Below are positions 1-7,558 of a stretch of DNA of 35,755 nucleotides, one piece after another (positions within the stretch are counted from its first letter, which is position 1; each line of letters starts with the position of its first letter). The notes under the pieces were generated by a model that saw nothing but the letters and a program-made list of their open reading frames with translations, ran no database searches and had not been told where the DNA came from. Origin of the DNA: an uncultured Rhodospirillales bacterium. GTDB lineage: Bacteria; Pseudomonadota; Alphaproteobacteria; Acetobacterales; Acetobacteraceae. Made by a program: the position numbers and the translations under genes. The DNA is taken from the NCBI GenBank assembly GCA_903928895.1, contig CAIYSR010000180.1:1-35755 (forward strand). Reading direction: 5' to 3'.

Positions 1-75
1 CATTCTCCATCCGGCCGTCCTCCCCAAGCGCCAACGGTAGAATCGCAGGTCTCAACAGGTGCCGCAATAAGAGCG

Positions 76-149
76 AAAGTTTTTGCTTCTTTTTTCAAAA
101 AGAAGCGCTTTCTTTTTTGAAAAAAAGAAACAAAAAACTTTTATCCGTT
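76..149. repeat. AT-rich palindromic intergenic element, copy 1
   Basis: An almost pure A/T tract forms a long imperfect inverted repeat centred on AGCGCT at 104-109. The left arm (76-103) and right arm (110-141) are near reverse complements, and each arm also folds on itself (for example CTTCTTTTT with AAAAAGAAG). Read on the minus strand it starts GGATAAAAGTTTTTTGTTT (146 to 128). The same string occurs at 35566-35584, and a close version lies at 17064-17114. It begins about 12 bases past the stop of the leftward binding-protein gene, so it may act as that gene's terminator. The composition is unlike all surrounding DNA. The first 75 bases of the window hold no gene I can support. Confidence 0.75.
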
Positions 150-160
150 AAGAGGTTATC

Positions 161-1738
161 CTACTTCTTGCGGACCCAGCGCATCGGGAACGAGTTGTCG
201 GCGGGCTGGGTCAGCTCGATGTTGTCGCGCGCGGCCCACGTGATGCCCTGCTGGTGCAGCGGGATGTAGCCCACTTCGTCCTGCAGGATCTTGGTGACCT
301 CGTCGATCATGGTCTGACGCTTTTTCTGGTCAAGCTCGGCGGCGATTTGCACCTCGAGGTCATCGATCCGGCTGCTCGAATAGCCGGTGGCGTTGCCGAC
401 CGAGAGTTTCTTGCTGCGCGAGACGATATGGTCGCGGATCACGTTGTCCGCGTCATAGGTGGAGGGCGTCCAGCCCAGCATGTAGAAGCTGGTCTTGTAG
501 TCGGGATAGGCGATGTCGGCGAAGAACTTCACCTTGGTGCGGGCGAAGACGTTCACCTTGACGCCGATGCGGGCGTACATGGCGGAGAGCGCCACGCAAA
601 TCTGCTCGTCGGCGATGTAGCGGTCATTGGAGCAGTCGAGCGTGACTTCGAAGCCGTTGGGGTAGCCGGCCTCGGCGAGCAGGGCCTTGGCCTTGGCGAT
701 GTCGACCTTGGGGCGAACGTCCAGCGCGGCGTTGTAGCCGTTCACGCCGGGCCCCCACATCATCCAGGTGGCGCGGCCCTGGCCGCGCATGACGCGGCTG
801 ACGATGGCTTCCTCGTCGATCGCCATGGCGAACGCCTGGCGGACGCGGAGGTCCTTGAACGGGTTCTTGCCTTTGACGCTGGAGAACAGCAATTCGTCGC
901 GGGCCTGGTCCATGCCGAGATAGATGGTGCGCAGTTCGGGGCCCTGGATGACCTTGATGCCCGGCGCCTGCTTGATCCGGTCGATATCCTGCGGCGGGAC
1001 CGAGTAGATCATGTCCATCTCGCCCGAGAGCAGGGCGGCGACGCGGGTGGCGGCGGAAGAGATGACGGTGAATTCGACACGGTCGAGATTGTGCTCCGCC
1101 TTGTCCCACCATGCCGGGTTCTTCTCCAACACATTCTTGCGGTCGGCCTCGCGCGAAGCCAGCTTGAAGGCGCCGGTGCCCATGGCGTTGCGCAGCGCGT
1201 AATTCTCGCCCTGGCCGATGATGACCGGGGCGGCGGAGTTGTTGGCCTCCATCCAGTGCTTCGGCAGCATCGGGAAATTGGTGAATTCGGAGGGCAGGAT
1301 GGGGTCAGGGCCCTTGGTGTCGAACTCGACGGTGAGGTCGTCGATTTTGCGGACCCCGGCCACGGTGGTGACGTTGCCGCTGGTCTGGGAGGTTTTCGAG
1401 GTGATGCGCTCGTAGGAGAACAGCACGTCATCGGCGGTGAACGCATGCCCGTCCTGCCACTTCACGCCGGGGCGCAGATGGAAGCGCCAGGTGGTGGGGC
1501 CGGACTGCTCGTAGCTCGCGGCCAGCGCGGGCTCGACCTCGAGCTTGCGGTTGCGGCGCACCAGCGGCTCATAGATGTTGCCGAGGAAGGAGTTCTGGAC
1601 GGTTTCGTCAAGCGTGTTGGGGTCCATGGCGCGGACGTCGCCATCGTTGGCCCATTTGAACACGACCTCCGCCTTGGCGGGGATGGCGGCGGCGAAAGCC
1701 GCGAAGCCGATCCCGAGCATCAGATGTCTCATCTTCAT
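161..1738 (-). CDS. ABC transporter periplasmic substrate-binding protein, family 5 (peptide/opine/nickel type)
   Basis: A 525-residue solute receptor of the DppA/OppA type, expected to capture a di/oligopeptide or similar ligand in the periplasm and hand it to an ABC permease. The chosen ATG begins a signal peptide (Lys-Arg head, hydrophobic core, cleavage after AKA at about residue 23). A GGGAGA ribosome site sits 7-8 bases upstream. A longer in-frame start at 1978 would read into the neighbouring gene and destroy the signal. The mature part has the family's opening WANDGD...MDPN segment, the NIYEPLVR core (about 55-62), the LRPGVKWQDG motif (about 90) and the LRVRQAFAMAID motif (about 305). 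It is the last complete gene of a leftward run with the asparaginase gene 65 bases upstream; cognate permeases, if linked, would lie left of the window. Confidence 0.93.
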   Translation of the reverse strand: MKMRHLMLGIGFAAFAAAIPAKAEVVFKWANDGDVRAMDPNTLDETVQNSFLGNIYEPLVRRNRKLEVEPALAASYEQSGPTTWRFHLRPGVKWQDGHAFTADDVLFSYERITSKTSQTSGNVTTVAGVRKIDDLTVEFDTKGPDPILPSEFTNFPMLPKHWMEANNSAAPVIIGQGENYALRNAMGTGAFKLASREADRKNVLEKNPAWWDKAEHNLDRVEFTVISSAATRVAALLSGEMDMIYSVPPQDIDRIKQAPGIKVIQGPELRTIYLGMDQARDELLFSSVKGKNPFKDLRVRQAFAMAIDEEAIVSRVMRGQGRATWMMWGPGVNGYNAALDVRPKVDIAKAKALLAEAGYPNGFEVTLDCSNDRYIADEQICVALSAMYARIGVKVNVFARTKVKFFADIAYPDYKTSFYMLGWTPSTYDADNVIRDHIVSRSKKLSVGNATGYSSSRIDDLEVQIAAELDQKKRQTMIDEVTKILQDEVGYIPLHQQGITWAARDNIELTQPADNSFPMRWVRKK

Positions 1739-1803
1739 TGGCAGGTCTCCCTTTGGGTTGTTGACCGGAACGGGCCTTGTATGCCCGTCCGGTATCGGAT
1801 CGA

Positions 1804-2814
1804 TTAACCGAGTGCGGCTGCCGGACGCATGTCGCCGACGTGGATCTTGTTCCAGTTGGTGATGGAGGGGCGGGCGAGTTTGCTGACGGCAACGGCCGCT
1901 TCGCCCTCGGGCTTGAGCAGGCGCTCGATCAGGGCGGCGCCAGCGACCTGGGCGGCACGGCTGGCACCATCGTCGCATTTGACGGCGATGCCGTAGCCGA
2001 GTTCGGGCAGGCTGGCGCAGAAGACACCCTCGGCCCCGCCCTTGCAGAAGACGCGGGCGCCCATGGCTTCGATCATTTTGGTGTCAAAGCGGCCGGTGCC
2101 TGCGATCATCATCGGGTTGGCGGTGACGGCGGCGCGGATTTTGGCGGCGGCAGCGGCGCGGTCGGGTGCCATGCCGTTGCCGGTGCCGTAGCGGGCGAAG
2201 GCGTGGGCCATGCCACGCAGCGGGATGGCGAAGGTGGGGATCGAGCAGCCGTCGGTGCCGCGGTTGCGGGCGTCGAGGAGGGTGCCGGTCATTTCCGAAA
2301 GGGCCGCGGTGACCTGGCGCATGGCGGGGTGGTCGGGGCCGATGTAGCCCCTGGGATCATGTCCGCCGTCGCAGGAGAGGCAGACGAAGCCGGAATGCTT
2401 GCCGGAGCAGTTGTTGTGCAGCGCGCTCGGGACGAGGCCGTGGGCGGCCAGATCACGGGCGGAGGCGTCGTGGCTGGGCCAATGCCAGCCGCATTCGAGC
2501 GTGTTCACGTCGCGGCCGGCCTTGGCGAGCATGGAGGCGGCGGTTTCGGTGTGGACGACCTCACCGTTGTGGGACGAGCAGGCCAGAGCGATTTCGGCGT
2601 CGGTCAGGCCGAGGCGGGCGGCGGCGCCGGTTTCGACCAGCGGCAGGGCCTGGATCGACTTGACCGCCGAGCGCGGGAAGATGGCGGCATCGATGTCGCC
2701 GACCGAGAAGACCACCTTGCCGTCGGCGTCGAGCACCGCGGCGGCGCCGTGATGGGCGGATTCGACGAAGGCGCCACGGGTGATTTCCACCAGGATCGGG
2801 TCGGTCACATGCAT
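1804..2814 (-). CDS. L-asparaginase II (rhizobial/AnsA-like, Asparaginase_II family)
   Basis: A 336-residue hydrolase of the family typified by Rhizobium etli asparaginase II, which converts L-asparagine to aspartate and ammonia and is unrelated to the E. coli AnsA/AnsB fold. Visible family residues are a serine-lysine tandem RSAVK (S49, K52), the ACSSHNGE block (S80/S81) and NNCSGKHSG with the conserved cysteine C136. The ATG gives the normal family N-terminus (opening residues then LVEITRGAFVES). It follows the unknown 349-residue gene by 26 bases and precedes the family 5 binding protein, so co-transcription is likely. The pairing with a peptide-type transporter suggests nitrogen scavenging from imported amides or peptides; that link is inference. 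Confidence 0.93.
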   Translation of the reverse strand: MHVTDPILVEITRGAFVESAHHGAAAVLDADGKVVFSVGDIDAAIFPRSAVKSIQALPLVETGAAARLGLTDAEIALACSSHNGEVVHTETAASMLAKAGRDVNTLECGWHWPSHDASARDLAAHGLVPSALHNNCSGKHSGFVCLSCDGGHDPRGYIGPDHPAMRQVTAALSEMTGTLLDARNRGTDGCSIPTFAIPLRGMAHAFARYGTGNGMAPDRAAAAAKIRAAVTANPMMIAGTGRFDTKMIEAMGARVFCKGGAEGVFCASLPELGYGIAVKCDDGASRAAQVAGAALIERLLKPEGEAAVAVSKLARPSITNWNKIHVGDMRPAAALG

Positions 2815-2840
2815 TCTCCGCTTTGGACGTCGTGCCTGTT

Positions 2841-3890
2841 CTAGAAGTGCTGCGGCCGGAGCGGAAGGGGGCGGATGGTCCATTCGAACGCGGGGTCGCC
2901 GAGGTCGCGCCGGGCTTCGACGTGCAGGCGGAGGAGGCGGTCGTGGACGGCGAGAAGGCCTTCGAGGAGACCGTTCCAGGCGGGGAAGACACTGTCGGGC
3001 ACTGCGGGGACGCCGCGCATGAGGCGCCAGGTGGTCTGGCGGAGGCGGGGTTCGGGGCCGGGCGCGAGGGCGAAGTCGTCGTCCTGGGCGTGGGCGAGGC
3101 GCTGGGCGAGGCGGGCGAAGCCTTCGGCGCCAGGATCGGGGGCGAGCAGGGCCGCGATGTCGTCGTAGGACTGCATGGCGACCATGCGGGCCGTGGTGTG
3201 GCCGAGATGGGCGGCGGTGGCGGGGCCGAAGAGTTCGGCGAGGATGGGCAGACCGGTGCGGATGTAGTCCATCGCGTAGGTGCGGCGGGCGCGGGCGAGG
3301 CGGGTTTCGGTCCAGGCGGCGAGGTCGAGCTGCGGGGCGGTTTCGGGGTCGAAGCGGGGGGCGGTCTCGCCGGGGCTGAAGCGCAGGCGCTGGTCGGGGG
3401 CGAGGGGGTGGTCGTGTTCGAGGAAATAGCCGGTCAGGCCGCCCTGCCCGTCCGTGGTCTGGCTGGTGCAGACGAAGCCGAGATTGGGGTTGCCGAGGCT
3501 GGTGCCGTTCTGGGCGTACCAGCCGCGCAGGACGCCGCGGCTGACTTCGGTGGGGATGCCGCAAAGGGCGGCGCCGTCGTAGATCCAGCGCGGCGGGACG
3601 AAATGCACCCATGCCTTGCGGTCGTGCTCGCGCATGAACTCGACCTTCACGCCGCCGATGCGGTTGGCGAGGTAGTGGTAGCCGGCGGCCTTGATGGCGT
3701 CGGGCTGGTTGGCGAGGCCGAGTTTTTCGATGCCGGGGAGGAATTTCTCGTGGTGCTGGCGGCGGAAGAGGTGGAAGGCGAAGTCCCCGGCGGCCGCGGC
3801 GCCGCGTTCGAGGGTGACGCGCAGGAGCAGGCCGGTGAGGAGGCGGTGATGGAGCAGGGCCACCGCGTACCAGCCGGCCTGGTCGTGCAT
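2841..3890 (-). CDS. conserved hypothetical protein, 349 aa, no recognised domain
   Basis: I do not recognise this protein. It is soluble-looking, with no signal peptide or membrane span, and rich in aromatic residues and histidine: FHLFRRQHHEKFLPG near residue 40, GWYAQNGTSLGNPNLGF near 125, many Trp/Tyr. The ATG overlaps the stop of the upstream thuA-like gene by one base (TAATG), which fixes the start and implies translational coupling. The asparaginase gene follows 26 bases later. Composition matches its neighbours. Position between a ThuA-like protein and an amidohydrolase suggests a catabolic or small-molecule enzyme, but nothing in the sequence shows a catalytic motif that I can name. 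Homology at the profile level would be decisive. Confidence 0.8.
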   Translation of the reverse strand: MHDQAGWYAVALLHHRLLTGLLLRVTLERGAAAAGDFAFHLFRRQHHEKFLPGIEKLGLANQPDAIKAAGYHYLANRIGGVKVEFMREHDRKAWVHFVPPRWIYDGAALCGIPTEVSRGVLRGWYAQNGTSLGNPNLGFVCTSQTTDGQGGLTGYFLEHDHPLAPDQRLRFSPGETAPRFDPETAPQLDLAAWTETRLARARRTYAMDYIRTGLPILAELFGPATAAHLGHTTARMVAMQSYDDIAALLAPDPGAEGFARLAQRLAHAQDDDFALAPGPEPRLRQTTWRLMRGVPAVPDSVFPAWNGLLEGLLAVHDRLLRLHVEARRDLGDPAFEWTIRPLPLRPQHF

Positions 3891-4534
3891 TACCGGATCG
3901 CCCAGCGCAGGCCCCGGCGCATGATTTCGGCCATTTGCGGGACGCCGAACTCGTGGGCCTTGTGGCCGAGGGAGGAATAGAAGACACGCCCGGCGCCGTG
4001 GTGGCGTTTCCAGACCACGGGGATCACGTGGCCTTCGATCCAGGGGGCGTGGTCGGCGGTGAAGGTGGTGGTGGCGAGGACCTCGTTGTTGGGGTCGACA
4101 TGCATGTAGTACTGCTCGGAGGTGTAGTCGAAATCGGCAATTCCGGCGACGATGGGGTCCGCGGGTTTGGTGATGTTGACGCGGTAGTCGATGACGTTGC
4201 CGGGATGGGCGACCCATTGGCCGCCAACCATGAACTGGTATTCGACTTCCTGGCGGAAGGAGTCGGCCAGGCCGCCGTGGAAGCCGGCGAGGCCGGTGCC
4301 GGCGCGCACCGCGGCGGTAAGCGCGGCGAGCTCGGGCTTTGCGATCGTGGTCATGGTGAAGACGGGAACGATGAGGTCGAAGGTCGCGAGATCGGGGTTG
4401 GCGAAGGCGGCAGTGCCGGCGACGAGGGTGACGTCGATGCCGTCGTGGCGCAGGTAGGAGGCGACCACCTCGGCGGATTGGCGGGGTTCGTGGCCTTCCC
4501 AGCCGCCCCATGCGACCAGTGCGCGTTTGCTCAT
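3890..4534 (-). CDS. ThuA-like domain protein (class-I glutamine-amidotransferase-like fold)
   Basis: A 214-residue ThuA-family protein (trehalose utilisation type, PF06283). The family blocks are clear: an N-terminal LVAWGGWEGHEPRQ segment, GLAGFHGGLADSFR near residue 85 with the conserved HGG, the GGQWVAHPGN block near 105, the DYTSEQYYMHVDP loop near 140, and the terminal GRVFYSSLGHKAHEF block. ThuA in rhizobia is tied to oxidation of disaccharides to 3-keto sugars, but many family members have no known substrate. The ATG has an AGGAG site 8 bases upstream. It is the first gene of a leftward operon (then the unknown protein, asparaginase and binding protein) and faces the polyamine-type importer across a 134-base divergent region. 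Confidence 0.92.
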   Translation of the reverse strand: MSKRALVAWGGWEGHEPRQSAEVVASYLRHDGIDVTLVAGTAAFANPDLATFDLIVPVFTMTTIAKPELAALTAAVRAGTGLAGFHGGLADSFRQEVEYQFMVGGQWVAHPGNVIDYRVNITKPADPIVAGIADFDYTSEQYYMHVDPNNEVLATTTFTADHAPWIEGHVIPVVWKRHHGAGRVFYSSLGHKAHEFGVPQMAEIMRRGLRWAIR

Positions 4535-4570
4535 TTTTGGAACTCCTGTCTGCGGCGGGCTGGGTCCCGG

Positions 4571-4623
4571 CCGTCCCGTGTTGCCCGTTTTGGACCGCTT
4601 TGCGCCAAACCGGCAAGGGACGG
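4571..4623. promoter_or_regulatory. imperfect dyad in the divergent thuA / ABC-permease intergenic region
   Basis: Three arm segments pair in order: CCGTCCC (4571-4577) with GGGACGG (4617-4623); TTGCC (4581-4585) with GGCAA (4612-4616); GTTTTGG (4587-4593) with CCAAAC (4605-4610) apart from one bulged base. The centre is about 4599. It lies midway between the start of the leftward thuA-like gene (4534) and the rightward permease (4669), where an operator for both would be expected. It could instead act as an RNA hairpin in the leader of the rightward operon. I cannot assign a regulator, and no regulator gene is adjacent. Confidence 0.45.
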
Positions 4624-4668
4624 CACGCCCACCCTTGCCTCGTGCTGCCCGAACCCGCACCATGGGGC

Positions 4669-5475
4669 ATGGCAGTCATGCGGGCAGTTATGTGGCGGGG
4701 CGGGGTTGGCGCGGTGTTCGCGGCCGTGCTGTTGCCGATGGTTGCGGTGATGTGGCTGAGTTTTTTCGACCAGGAGGTGATCTCGTTTCCGCCCGAGGGC
4801 TACACGTGGCGCTGGTATGTCAATGCGTGGGAGAAGAAGCAGTTCGCGCGGGGGTTCGTGAACTCGCTGCAACTCGCCTTGGTGGCGGCGGGGCTGGGCG
4901 TGTTTGTGGGGACGGCAGCGGCCTATGCGCTGGTGCGGGCTGAGTTTCCGGGCAAGGCGTTCCTGGGCACATTGCTGCTGAGCCCGCTGGCGGTGCCCGG
5001 CGTGGTGCTGGGAACGGCGCTGTATGTGTTTTTCGTCGAGGTCGAGAATGCCATCGATATCGATATCCGCGCGACTTTGCCGGGGCTGATTGCGGCCCAT
5101 GTGCTGCTGACCGTGCCGTGGACGGTGCGGCTGGTGGCGGCCTCGTTGCAGGGGATCGGGCCGGCGGCCGAGGAGGCGGCGGCCAATCTGGGGGCGCGGC
5201 CGTGGACGGTGTTTCGCCGGATCACGCTGCCGATGATGCGCTCGGGCGTGGTGGCCGGGGCGTTGTTCAGTTTCATCCAGAGTTTCGAGAACCTCGAACT
5301 CTCCCTCCTTCTCGTCGGCCCCGGCCGATCGACCTTGCCGGTGGAAATGCTCAATTATCTTGAATTCCGGATCGATCCGACGCTGGCGGCGGTGGCGACG
5401 ATCCAGATCGTGCTGATCGGGGCTTTGATGTTGGTTACGGACCGGTATGTGAACCTGTCGAGAGTGGTTTCATGA
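4669..5475 (+). CDS. ABC transporter permease, PotC-like (spermidine/putrescine type)
   Basis: A 268-residue inner-membrane permease with six predicted spans, starting with GAVFAAVLLPMVAVMWLSF. The cytoplasmic EAA loop is intact (EEAAANLGARPWTVFRRI..P, about residues 165-188), the site that docks the ATPase. Length matches PotC. An in-frame upstream extension to 4510 would add a Pro/Cys-rich stretch without family character and would overlap the divergent thuA start, so I chose the ATG at 4669; the ATG at 4678 is also possible, and neither has a strong ribosome site. Its TGA overlaps the ATG of the ATPase gene (ATGA). It is the first gene of a five-gene importer operon. Confidence 0.9.
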   Translation: MAVMRAVMWRGGVGAVFAAVLLPMVAVMWLSFFDQEVISFPPEGYTWRWYVNAWEKKQFARGFVNSLQLALVAAGLGVFVGTAAAYALVRAEFPGKAFLGTLLLSPLAVPGVVLGTALYVFFVEVENAIDIDIRATLPGLIAAHVLLTVPWTVRLVAASLQGIGPAAEEAAANLGARPWTVFRRITLPMMRSGVVAGALFSFIQSFENLELSLLLVGPGRSTLPVEMLNYLEFRIDPTLAAVATIQIVLIGALMLVTDRYVNLSRVVS

Positions 5476-6536
5476 CGCGGCTCGTGCTGGAGGGTCTGCG
5501 CAAGACCTATGGGCCAACGGTGGCGGTCGATCGGGTCGATCTCGAAGTGGCCGAGGGCGAGCTGGTGGCGCTGCTCGGACCGTCCGGCTGCGGCAAGACC
5601 ACGACGTTGCGGATGGTGGCGGGGTTCATCGCGCCGACGGCGGGACGGATTTTCATTGGCGGCACCGATGTGTCGCGCGCGCCGCCCTATGCACGGGACA
5701 CCGGCATGGTGTTCCAGGGCTACGCCCTGTTTCCGCACATGACGGTGGCGGAGAATGTCGGCTTCGGGCTGGAGATGCGCCGGGTGGCGAAGGCCGAGCG
5801 CGAGGCGCGCATCGCCGAGGCGTTGCGCCTGGTGCGGCTCGACGGCTATGCCGAGCGGCGGATCGCGCAGATGTCGGGCGGGCAGCAGCAGCGGGTGGCG
5901 CTGGCCCGCGCCCTGGTGGTGAACCCTGGGGTGTTCCTGCTCGACGAGCCGCTGTCCAATCTCGATGCGCGGTTGCGCGCCGAGGTGCGGGTGGAGATCC
6001 GGGCGTTGCAGCAACGGCTCGGGCTGACCACGCTGTTCGTCACCCATGACCAGGAGGAGGCGCTGACGATGGCCGACCGGATGGTGGTGATGAACCACGG
6101 CCGGGTCTGCCAGATCGGGCCGCCGGAGGAATTGTATGAGCGGCCGGCGGATTTGTTCGTGGCCGGGTTTCTTGGGCGTTGCAATGTGTTCCGCGGCACC
6201 GTCGAGACCCCGGGGACGCTGCGGGCGGGAGCGATTGCGTTGCCGTGCGACGGGGGTGTTCCGGGCCAGACCGCGGCGATGGTGGTGCGGCCGGAGCGGG
6301 TCGGCATCGACCCCGAGGCGGGGCTTCTGCCCGGGCGGATCGGGATGACGACCTATCTTGGCGGCCTCACCGACTGGCATGTCGAGACCGATGCCGGCAC
6401 GGTGTTGGTCACCCGCCCCACCCCACCGCCGGGCGACCGACTGCGCCGGCTTGCGCCCGGCGATATCGTTCATCTCGATTGGGCCGGCACCGCCGGCCGT
6501 CTGCTCAGCCCTGAACCCAACGGAGAGCTTGCATGA
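5472..6536 (+). CDS. ABC transporter ATP-binding protein, PotA-like
   Basis: A 354-residue importer ATPase. Walker A GPSGCGKT is at 36-43, the Q-loop Q82, signature MSGGQQQR at 134-141, Walker B FLLDEP at 155-160, D-loop NLDA at 163-166, and the switch histidine in FVTHD near 191. The region after about 235 forms the TOBE-type regulatory domain of the PotA/FbpC group. Start and stop overlap the flanking genes by four bases each (ATGA), so dosage with both permease and receptor is coupled. The substrate cannot be told from the ATPase; polyamine, opine and amino-acid-type compounds are all used by this group. Confidence 0.95.
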   Translation: MTRLVLEGLRKTYGPTVAVDRVDLEVAEGELVALLGPSGCGKTTTLRMVAGFIAPTAGRIFIGGTDVSRAPPYARDTGMVFQGYALFPHMTVAENVGFGLEMRRVAKAEREARIAEALRLVRLDGYAERRIAQMSGGQQQRVALARALVVNPGVFLLDEPLSNLDARLRAEVRVEIRALQQRLGLTTLFVTHDQEEALTMADRMVVMNHGRVCQIGPPEELYERPADLFVAGFLGRCNVFRGTVETPGTLRAGAIALPCDGGVPGQTAAMVVRPERVGIDPEAGLLPGRIGMTTYLGGLTDWHVETDAGTVLVTRPTPPPGDRLRRLAPGDIVHLDWAGTAGRLLSPEPNGELA

Positions 6537-7558
6537 CCTTGAAACTCGGCCGCCGCACCCTGCTCGGCACCGCCGCCGCCGTCACTTTGGCTCCGAAGGC
6601 CCGCGCCGCCGGGCAGGTGATCGTCGGCACCTGGGGCGGCGACTATGCAGCCCTGCTGGCGGACAACATCGACAAGCCGCTGCTCGGGCCGGCCGGGATG
6701 GAGGTGTTGCAGGATGTCGGCAACCAGGATGCGCGGCGCGCCAAGATCACCGCCGAGCGCAGTTCGCGCCGCGGTGGCATGGATGTCGCCTGCCTGTCCG
6801 ACATCGATCTCTACACCATGTCCCAGCTCGGCGTGTGGGAGCCGATCACCGAGGAGAACGTGCCCAATCTCAAGCACGTGCCCAAGGCGTACCGGACCGC
6901 GTATTCGATCCCGCACATCATCTCGGGCAAAGTGATGGTCTACAATCCTGCCAAGATGGCCGCCCCCAAGGGTTTCATCGACATGTGGGACAGCAAGAAC
7001 GCGGGCAAGCTCGGGCTGATCGACATCCAGTATCTCTACGTCATCATGCTGGCCAATCTTGCTCATGGCGGGCCGATGGATGACTTCACACGCGGCAAGA
7101 AGGCGCTGATGGAGCTGAAGAAGGCGGCCAATCCGCGAATCTATCCGTCCAACGAGGCGTTCGCGACGGGGATGAAGACCGACGAGGTGCTGTACGGGCC
7201 GATGTGGCTGGCGCGCGGCGTGTTCTGGAAGAAGGGCGGCATCAACATGGCAACGGCCGTGCCGTCGGAGGGGCCGATCGCCTATGTGTCGGGCGCGTCG
7301 GTGACCAAGAATGCGCCGAACAAGGCCAACGGGCTCGCCTATCTCAACGCGATGCTGGAGCCCCGCGCGCAGAACGCCTTCGCCGAGAAGATGTCGTACG
7401 CACCGACCACGGACAACGCCAATGTCCCGGCGACGCTGATGAAGGAGATCGGCTTCACCGATGCCGAAACGGCGGCCATGAAGTATCCGGACTTCGCCTA
7501 CCTCGCCAAGGAGACCGCGGCGCTTCTGGACTGGTGGAACAAGGAATTCAAGGCATGA
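6533..7558 (+). CDS. ABC transporter substrate-binding protein 1, PotD/PotF-like
   Basis: A 341-residue periplasmic receptor. The N-terminus GRRTLLGTAAAVTLAPKARA is a twin-arginine-like signal with cleavage after ARA near residue 23. The mature protein starts with the family's GTWGGDY block, has RSS..GGMDVACLSDID near 80 and ends with WWNKEFKA. The ATG overlaps the ATPase stop (ATGA) and its own TGA overlaps the next ATG. The next gene encodes a paralogue that is about half identical by eye along the whole length. Differences concentrate in the region of residues 85-120 (MSQLGVWEPITEENVP here, MNLLNVFEPVPFDRLK there), so the two may differ in ligand. Operon position shows it serves the PotA/B/C-like core. 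Confidence 0.93.
   Translation: MTLKLGRRTLLGTAAAVTLAPKARAAGQVIVGTWGGDYAALLADNIDKPLLGPAGMEVLQDVGNQDARRAKITAERSSRRGGMDVACLSDIDLYTMSQLGVWEPITEENVPNLKHVPKAYRTAYSIPHIISGKVMVYNPAKMAAPKGFIDMWDSKNAGKLGLIDIQYLYVIMLANLAHGGPMDDFTRGKKALMELKKAANPRIYPSNEAFATGMKTDEVLYGPMWLARGVFWKKGGINMATAVPSEGPIAYVSGASVTKNAPNKANGLAYLNAMLEPRAQNAFAEKMSYAPTTDNANVPATLMKEIGFTDAETAAMKYPDFAYLAKETAALLDWWNKEFKA

Noticed and set aside
1-75. ATG on the minus strand at positions 3-1 preceded by TGGAGA, which could start a permease gene left of the window
   Set aside because: Only one codon is visible, and the spacing is short with a terminator-like element in between. It is a guess from operon logic alone.
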